A DNA stretch of 64,000 nt from Promethearchaeota archaeon. GTDB lineage: Archaea; Asgardarchaeota; Lokiarchaeia; Sigynarchaeales; SOKP01. The stretch lies in assembly GCA_019058515.1 (NCBI GenBank), contig JAHPYY010000173.1, positions 91,063-155,062 on the forward strand. The letters run 5' to 3'. How positions within the stretch are numbered: the stretch's first letter is position 1; each line of letters begins with the position of its first letter. Of this stretch, positions 58,329 to 64,000 are shown piece after piece. The notes below the pieces were generated by a model. That model was given only the letters and a program-made list of their open reading frames with translations, was not told the origin of the DNA and searched no databases. The translations under genes and the position numbers were made by a program.

Positions 58329-60407
58329 TTAGATTTTACGAGCATTTAACCACGCGTCTTCAATAATTGGGACAAAAATTTTTATATGTTCCTGAATACC
58401 GCTTCCAATTCCCGCTATTTCAGTTTGCTTAACTCCATCGATATTTGATTCCGAAATAACGCATATTACCACTTCTTCGTAGTCCTTATTAATTCCCCAT
58501 AGATCTTTAGTTTCTCGATGCCGATAGGACACATTTGGATATTGATCGAGCACTTCTAATATTTCTAAGTGTTCTTTTAACGATTTATCTATGAATGCTG
58601 CTATACGCACATTTATACGTCCAGGCAGGGATTTAATAATGTCCAGGTTGATGTCTGTTAAATTCGGGACAATCATTAACGATTTTGCTTTTGCCTTTTG
58701 GATTTCTTCGTTAATCTGAGCTTTTGCGCCTTCTTCGGAGCGAATGAACCAGATGTCTTTCATCGTAAACAAAGATACTTTTTTCGCTTGATTCCAAAAT
58801 TGATTAGTGGTTGATTCCGACAATTCAACTCTAGAAAGTATTTTATCCAAAACTTCTACCAATGTATTAATAACTTGAGAGGAAAAAATACTCTTTAATT
58901 CGTCGAAAGCATGTAAAACTTCTGCTGAAATACCGGTTATCTTCGCTTCTGCCGCAAATATTACTTCGTTAAAGCTCTCACTTATAACATTAAATATTTG
59001 TTTTATTTGTTCTCCAGAGTTTGTCGTGTTTGCCGTGATTTCTTCTATATTACTTATAGTACCATCGATTGATTTTTTCAGCTCTGTAGACAACACAAGA
59101 TTAAACTGAGAAGTTATATCTGTTAAGGCGTCTTGTATAAGTTTTTCCACCATTTTTAATTGCCTTTTAAGTCCAATAGATGTTTTAACTAATCCATCTT
59201 TGTTCGTTTGTTCTATAAGTTTGTTTTGTCGCTTCAAACCAATCGTAGTTTTAACTAACCCGTCGTTAGTGACCTTTTTTATGTCTTGTAATTGGTTATA
59301 TAGAGTTTCTGCCATCTCTTCTAACCATACAATAAACACTTGCTCTATTACCAGGTCTACAGTTTGTTGAAGTACTCCCAATTGGAGTTTTTCGAGGTTT
59401 TTGGATATTTTGTTCTTCATGTTTTCAATTTGCGTGGTTAGCTCGACGATTTGATTTCGTACTATGTCTGAGATTTTTTCATCAATAGTTTTAAAATGTC
59501 CTGAGAGTTCATTAATTTGGAAATCCATACCCTTGGAAATTCTCTGGTTAATAGCTTCGAAATCCTCTGTCAAACCCTCAATTTGCTGATTCATGCTTTC
59601 GGAGATTTTTGTATGAACTGACTCAAATTTATCTCTAAATCCGGATATCTGCTTATCTAACACGCCTTTAACTGACTCCCCCATAGAATCGATATCTTGG
59701 GAAATATTTTTTATTTTCTCAATATTTGATACCACATCTTCAAAATCCGCCGTGTGTATTTGGAACTCATTTGTCACATCTTCACTAGCTTTTTTCATAA
59801 AAACTGTAAATTCTTTTAGTTTTTCAACGCCTTCAGCTTTTTCTTGTATTTTTGAAAAAGAGGCGTTTAATTGCGGAGGCACATTCTCTTTAATGTCAGA
59901 TATGAAAAATTTAAATTTCTTCAATTGATTAACTAAAGCTGCATAAGGAGGCATTGCTGTGTAATGGGGTACAGCACCTATTATCTTTTTATATAAACCC
60001 TTTTCAACGAATTTATTAGTAACTCGTTGGCTCTCTTCAGTAGTTTTGTTGGAAATTATAGCAATTTCTCCCAAGGACACAGCATCTCTTCCAGAAGTTG
60101 CGAAATAAAGTTCTATTTCATCATCTGTCAAATCAATTTCAGCAAGGACTTGCTTGGTTAATTCACGCGCATATGAATCTTCTTCCTTATCTTTAACATC
60201 ATTAATCTCAAAATTCTTAACTTCTAGATTTTTATTGAAAAATACGGTTAAAACATGAGCAGGGTTTCCGTGAGTATATTCTCGCTTTATCGGAAATTTC
60301 TTAATTTTTTCGTATTCGTTTTGGGAAATATTAAACGATATCTCTTCCAAACATAATTTACATTGAACTTTAACATCTAAACTCTCTTGATCTTTGAACA
60401 AAAACAT
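58329..60407 (-). CDS. CxxC domain, TrmB-like helix, long coiled coil and PLD-like C-terminus
   Basis: 692 residues. Residues 1-75 carry the CKLC...HGNPAHVLTVFF domain shared with the RING protein. Residues about 80-165 look like a TrmB-type winged helix (ELYFATSGRDAVSLGEIAIIS). A coiled coil of about 350 residues follows with near-repeats (ISESMNQQIEGLTEDF, ISKGMDFQINELSGHF; DGLVKTTIGLKRQ, DGLVKTSIGLKRQ). The last 110 residues are a PLD-like domain (SLMIVPNLTDIN, VRIAAFIDK) without HKD. The order winged helix, coiled coil, PLD-like domain is that of a sensor or scaffold. It precedes the Ras-like gene by about 158 nt on the same strand. Confidence 0.6.
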   Translation of the reverse strand: MFLFKDQESLDVKVQCKLCLEEISFNISQNEYEKIKKFPIKREYTHGNPAHVLTVFFNKNLEVKNFEINDVKDKEEDSYARELTKQVLAEIDLTDDEIELYFATSGRDAVSLGEIAIISNKTTEESQRVTNKFVEKGLYKKIIGAVPHYTAMPPYAALVNQLKKFKFFISDIKENVPPQLNASFSKIQEKAEGVEKLKEFTVFMKKASEDVTNEFQIHTADFEDVVSNIEKIKNISQDIDSMGESVKGVLDKQISGFRDKFESVHTKISESMNQQIEGLTEDFEAINQRISKGMDFQINELSGHFKTIDEKISDIVRNQIVELTTQIENMKNKISKNLEKLQLGVLQQTVDLVIEQVFIVWLEEMAETLYNQLQDIKKVTNDGLVKTTIGLKRQNKLIEQTNKDGLVKTSIGLKRQLKMVEKLIQDALTDITSQFNLVLSTELKKSIDGTISNIEEITANTTNSGEQIKQIFNVISESFNEVIFAAEAKITGISAEVLHAFDELKSIFSSQVINTLVEVLDKILSRVELSESTTNQFWNQAKKVSLFTMKDIWFIRSEEGAKAQINEEIQKAKAKSLMIVPNLTDINLDIIKSLPGRINVRIAAFIDKSLKEHLEILEVLDQYPNVSYRHRETKDLWGINKDYEEVVICVISESNIDGVKQTEIAGIGSGIQEHIKIFVPIIEDAWLNARKI

Positions 60408-60783
60408 AATTTAACTGTTTATATCTAATTGTCCTTCTTTAGTTTGAGCGGTTTAATATCATATATAATTAATTGCTGATATAAGTTTTAGTTAAAAATA
60501 AGTTTAATATATAAACTAACATGTAGCTTTAATCCATTACATATCTATCTTTTTAATATGATCACTATATTGTTTACTTTAAGAATAGCTTATTATAACT
60601 AGTACACGTATCTAAAAAATAATTTTTTATAGATAGTCTCGTATTAAATTTATATTTGTATTAAGAATATTATTGTGTATCAATCGATTATAATAATTTT
60701 ATAATTAAATAGAATTCATTTACGATCAAGTAAAATTAATGGATTGACTTCTTGGTTTAATAAATAAGGTGAGTGAAATAAAA
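60408..60783. other. A/T-rich divergent intergenic region
   Basis: 376 nt between the TrmB/PLD-like protein gene (minus) and the large surface protein (plus). No ORF or RNA gene seen on either strand. The ribosome binding site of the plus gene lies at its end. T- and A-rich runs could hold the promoters. Confidence 0.45.
60766..60775 (+). promoter_or_regulatory. Ribosome binding site of the large surface protein
   Basis: AAGGTGAG lies 8 nt before ATG 60784. The GTG inside it (60769) is an in-frame alternative start but would lack its own site, so ATG is preferred. Confidence 0.5.
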
Positions 60784-63700
60784 ATGAGAAAAAGGTCGGA
60801 TAAATTAATTAAGTTAAGGCGAAAGGTTTATGTATTGACCATTTTAACATTTACGCTTCTATTAGTATTAGTTAGTAGTAATAAATTTCAATCTACTCCT
60901 GAGGTAAGTGATGAGTCTCAACTTGAGAAAGAATTACCAAAACCTCAAGATTTGACTTCAGATAACTCGTACGAGGGTGTTGGGGCTGCTTGGAACGTGA
61001 CTCATTGGGCTAACCGTACGGATTCCGATGTTTCCATTAATTTCGACAACAATACATACGACACTCATTCGATTCCAATAGGTGCTGAATGGGAGGGATA
61101 TAACTTGAGTGCAACAATAGATAATTTATACGACACACGCAATTGGGTTAATGGAACTTTTCATCAAGGAGAAGACGATGGTGATAGTAGTTCTGATAGT
61201 ACAGACATAGTCTATAATTGGACATTTGGCTCGTATGATTCTCCAGGTAAAAGTGCTTTCTTTTCAGGAAATTATTATGATGGAAAAAATGGAGATCCAA
61301 TTTCAAACGAGGATTATGTAGAATTAAGAATTACTAAAGATGATTTTTATCAACAAGGAGATAAATGTTGGTGGAATACTTCCGTTAATATACCAAGAGG
61401 AACTGTAATTGACAGTACGCTTAGTATGAAAGTTAATCCCTATTTTGTCGATGATTATGGAAACCTAATATCATTTCAGTGCTATATAAACGATGTTTTA
61501 GTGTATGGACTAGGGTTATATTCTTTAAGAACCATTGCTGGAGGAGCTAATTGGATCGATCTGACCATACCTCTAGTTGATTTCTTAGATGATCCAACTG
61601 TATTTTCAAACCCACTAGAGGGGACAACAATGAATATTACCTTACAACTAAATATCGAAGGTAATATCGATGTACAAGTATCTAACGCTATGGACTCTTA
61701 TTATCAAATGTTTTTTGATAATGTAACATTCTTTGCAAAGAGCCAAGTAAAACCGGAACAAATAGGCTTAAAAATGAATGGTACCAGCGTGAATGATATT
61801 GATTGGGGGATGGGGAAAGTAAATGTAACGGGTAGCTGGTACGATACTGAAGATAGAGAAATTAGTGCGAAGTTCAACGCTACTATTCCTTGGCCTTTAG
61901 GAACCTATGATGTTAACTTCACTACGGATCTCAACATGTTTGCGAGAAAGGATTCTCCCGAGACCAATTACGAAACCAACACTGAATTGTTGGGTACGGA
62001 TTTTTCCGTCGCTAACAACAGCGCTGTCGATTGGAGTTGCTATGTCTATGTCACACCTCCCTCCGATTACGAAGAAACTAAAATGAAGATCGAATTTCCT
62101 ACGGATGTAAACATCACCTGGATCTCGAGCGCTCAACAACCGAGTTTGAATAAGTTAGATTCAGGTGAATGCGACAATTCAACCGCGGGCGTGTTATATG
62201 TAGATGTCTCCGACATTTCTCTCACACCTTCCGGATTCTGGAAGTTAGCGGCAATGTCCCCTAATTATTGCAGGAATTTAACGATATATAGCAACGCTAC
62301 AGGGACTTGGAAGGAAGATTACGAGTTTTACAGCGGAGATTATGTGAATATTACCACCCAAATCAACAAATCAAGCGTGATATCAGATTACATACAATAT
62401 ACAAAAGCGCAACTCACGATTAAATTTCCAAACGGCTCGACATGGGACTCAGAAACACAATTGAAGTCGCCAAATACCAACGGATTGGTGAATTTTGACC
62501 CTATTAAAATCCCTACAAACACACCAAACTACGAAGTGGGATCACACCAAGCAATTATATCTTGGAATAATTCCCATAATGGATTTGGATTCAACGAGAC
62601 GGGAGTAATTTACAAAGAATTTACCATAATACACAACTCTTCCTTAACTCTCGATCAGGACTATTATAGTGGTCTTTACGAAGGGGATGAAATCAACATT
62701 CGAGCATCGTTCCTCGACGTCGACGGAAGAGGTATCGAAGACGCACTCGTGTACATAGAGAACTTCACGGGTGGTAAAGAATATTTCGACGAGATCAATC
62801 CAGGATACTATGTGCTTATAGATTTCAACACTACTGGAGCATTGGAGGGAGGTGAAAACAACTTGACAATATATGCAAATTCTACCTTATATAGAAATAA
62901 CAAAGTTAACGTCACTCTTGAGATCATAGTAAAATCGCAATTAGAAGCGGACGAATACCCCCGACTCAAGGTTCCGTGGAATAATAATTTCACTATTCAC
63001 CTTAATTATTCTAGACAATCAACTGGAACGGGAATCGTAATGAGTAGCGATCCAACGGTGTATGGGAACGACGATTACTCCATTGAATCCGCCAACGGAT
63101 TGTATAATGTGACTTGTAATTCTTCGAGATACCAGGTAAACCTCGATCATAATGTGATATTCGAATTTGACGAGTCAGGATATCAAAAGCAATCTTTAAC
63201 CATGATCATTGAGGTAGTGCCAAGAAATACCTCAATTAGCGACATTTTGATCAATAGCTCAGATTGTACGGTAAATAAATCTTATCAGGTAAAAGCCGGA
63301 AATTTGTTGAATCTAACGGTAAAGTTTAACGACGAGGATTTAAGTGGGTCTCCTTTTGTTGAGAATGCTACAGTTACACTAAATAATACCGCTAAAAGTA
63401 TAGGAGAAGTATTCAGTGAAGATAAAGCCAATAATTTCTACAATCTTACGCTTAATTCGACTAAAATAGGAGTGGGATTTACTATCTTTAACCTCATAGC
63501 TAAAAAAGACAACTTCACGGCTAGAACAATCTCATTATCTATCAATATTTTTGAGCGTGGAAGCTATGTAAACTTGTACTTAAACGGAACAGATCACACA
63601 GCGGATAAATATTATCAATTACACGATAACGAGCTTCTGAATATTACAGTAGCGTACAACGATAGTATTACGAAGGAGTACATTCCCGAGGCGACAGTTG

Positions 63701-64000
63701 ATATAAACGGTTCACAGGTGTCCAAAATTCTTAAGTTTGCGTATAATAATTATTCTGTGGAAATTAATTCTACGAAATTAAACCAAGGGGGTAATTTCCT
63801 CACAATTTTTGCCAGAAAAAATGATTACGAAGCTCAATCGATCCTTCTAATTCTTGATATTATTCAGATTCAAACAAATATCTCCTTCTACTCTAATGAT
63901 ACCTATCAACCTCCCGCAGATGTAATAGAATTAGATCCGCTGATAATAGGGAATTATTACAATTTTACGACGTATTTCCAAGAACATGAAGGAGGAGTCC
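60784..64000 (+). CDS. Large secreted surface protein, truncated by the window end
   Basis: An open frame of at least 1072 codons, with no stop before the window ends. The N-terminus is basic (MRKRSDKLIKLRRK) with a hydrophobic span (YVLTILTFTLLLVLV) as signal peptide or anchor. The extracellular part is rich in N-x-S/T sequons (NVT, NRT, NLS, NGT, NWT and others) and beta-strand-like, with repeated domains suggested after residue 600 (for example TxNVTLEIIVK-type and ISDILINSS-type strands). Base use changes near 61900, with more C/G-rich codons after that. It resembles Asgard S-layer or adhesin proteins; the family is not recognised. Confidence 0.7.
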   Translation, partial: MRKRSDKLIKLRRKVYVLTILTFTLLLVLVSSNKFQSTPEVSDESQLEKELPKPQDLTSDNSYEGVGAAWNVTHWANRTDSDVSINFDNNTYDTHSIPIGAEWEGYNLSATIDNLYDTRNWVNGTFHQGEDDGDSSSDSTDIVYNWTFGSYDSPGKSAFFSGNYYDGKNGDPISNEDYVELRITKDDFYQQGDKCWWNTSVNIPRGTVIDSTLSMKVNPYFVDDYGNLISFQCYINDVLVYGLGLYSLRTIAGGANWIDLTIPLVDFLDDPTVFSNPLEGTTMNITLQLNIEGNIDVQVSNAMDSYYQMFFDNVTFFAKSQVKPEQIGLKMNGTSVNDIDWGMGKVNVTGSWYDTEDREISAKFNATIPWPLGTYDVNFTTDLNMFARKDSPETNYETNTELLGTDFSVANNSAVDWSCYVYVTPPSDYEETKMKIEFPTDVNITWISSAQQPSLNKLDSGECDNSTAGVLYVDVSDISLTPSGFWKLAAMSPNYCRNLTIYSNATGTWKEDYEFYSGDYVNITTQINKSSVISDYIQYTKAQLTIKFPNGSTWDSETQLKSPNTNGLVNFDPIKIPTNTPNYEVGSHQAIISWNNSHNGFGFNETGVIYKEFTIIHNSSLTLDQDYYSGLYEGDEINIRASFLDVDGRGIEDALVYIENFTGGKEYFDEINPGYYVLIDFNTTGALEGGENNLTIYANSTLYRNNKVNVTLEIIVKSQLEADEYPRLKVPWNNNFTIHLNYSRQSTGTGIVMSSDPTVYGNDDYSIESANGLYNVTCNSSRYQVNLDHNVIFEFDESGYQKQSLTMIIEVVPRNTSISDILINSSDCTVNKSYQVKAGNLLNLTVKFNDEDLSGSPFVENATVTLNNTAKSIGEVFSEDKANNFYNLTLNSTKIGVGFTIFNLIAKKDNFTARTISLSINIFERGSYVNLYLNGTDHTADKYYQLHDNELLNITVAYNDSITKEYIPEATVDINGSQVSKILKFAYNNYSVEINSTKLNQGGNFLTIFARKNDYEAQSILLILDIIQIQTNISFYSNDTYQPPADVIELDPLIIGNYYNFTTYFQEHEGGV

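Noticed and set aside
1..64000. CRISPR array or prophage
   Set aside because: No regularly spaced repeat-spacer pattern was found; the TACTCG copies are too short and few. No phage structural genes are seen.

Overview
This AT-rich window almost certainly comes from an Asgard archaeon of the Lokiarchaeia type. It carries an actin-related protein, a gelsolin-like protein, four Ras/Rab/MglA-type small GTPases (one interrupted), Roadblock/longin-like proteins and a RING-H2 protein. Alongside these are archaeal features: isoprenoid-lipid genes, intron-containing tRNAs, a PGF-CTERM-like surface protein and a TATA box with leaderless spacing. Bacterial-type gyrase, a glycyl radical enzyme and a CheY-like receiver show bacterial input.

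Layout: 0.07-4.5 kb is a glycyl radical enzyme operon (enzyme, flavin-binding split-barrel protein, frameshifted radical-SAM activase). 4.7-12.1 kb holds dihydropteroate synthase, gyrB-gyrA, a membrane protein, a phosphoesterase and a receiver protein. 12.1-15.4 kb has an interrupted MglA-like GTPase, a zinc-ribbon protein and a cell-surface protein. 15.4-24.4 kb is a six-gene minus-strand cluster: coiled-coil protein, actin-related protein, CHAT-like protein, HKD-less PLD-like protein, possible alpha-barrel glycosidase-like protein and adenine-N6 DNA methyltransferase. This is the most unusual block. 24.5-34.2 kb has an AbrB-ACT regulator, a kinase-less CheA-like adaptor, a Roadblock protein, a gelsolin-like protein, a decayed TnpB, NAD(P)HX repair and a corrinoid methyl-transfer pair. 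Two intron-bearing tRNA genes (Thr, Met) lie near 35.3 kb.

36.7-49.8 kb is an isoprenoid supercluster for the archaeal mevalonate route: geranylgeranyl reductase, polyprenyl synthase, UbiX, an LpdD-like protein, an isopentenyl phosphate kinase-isomerase fusion, mevalonate kinase, both phosphomevalonate dehydratase subunits, a UbiD-type decarboxylase and HMG-CoA synthase. UbiX supplies the prenylated flavin that UbiD enzymes need. A cis-prenyltransferase follows at 52.5 kb. HMG-CoA reductase and thiolase are not in the window.

53.3-60.4 kb is an Asgard signalling block: three Rab-like GTPases, coiled-coil and winged-helix proteins, a RING-H2 protein and a 692-residue protein with a TrmB/PLD-like end. 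From 60.8 kb a very large secreted, sequon-rich surface protein runs off the window. Several genes carry frame disruptions (activase, MglA-like GTPase, TnpB, and possibly a coiled-coil gene and a PH-like membrane protein), so assembly error must be weighed against real decay.
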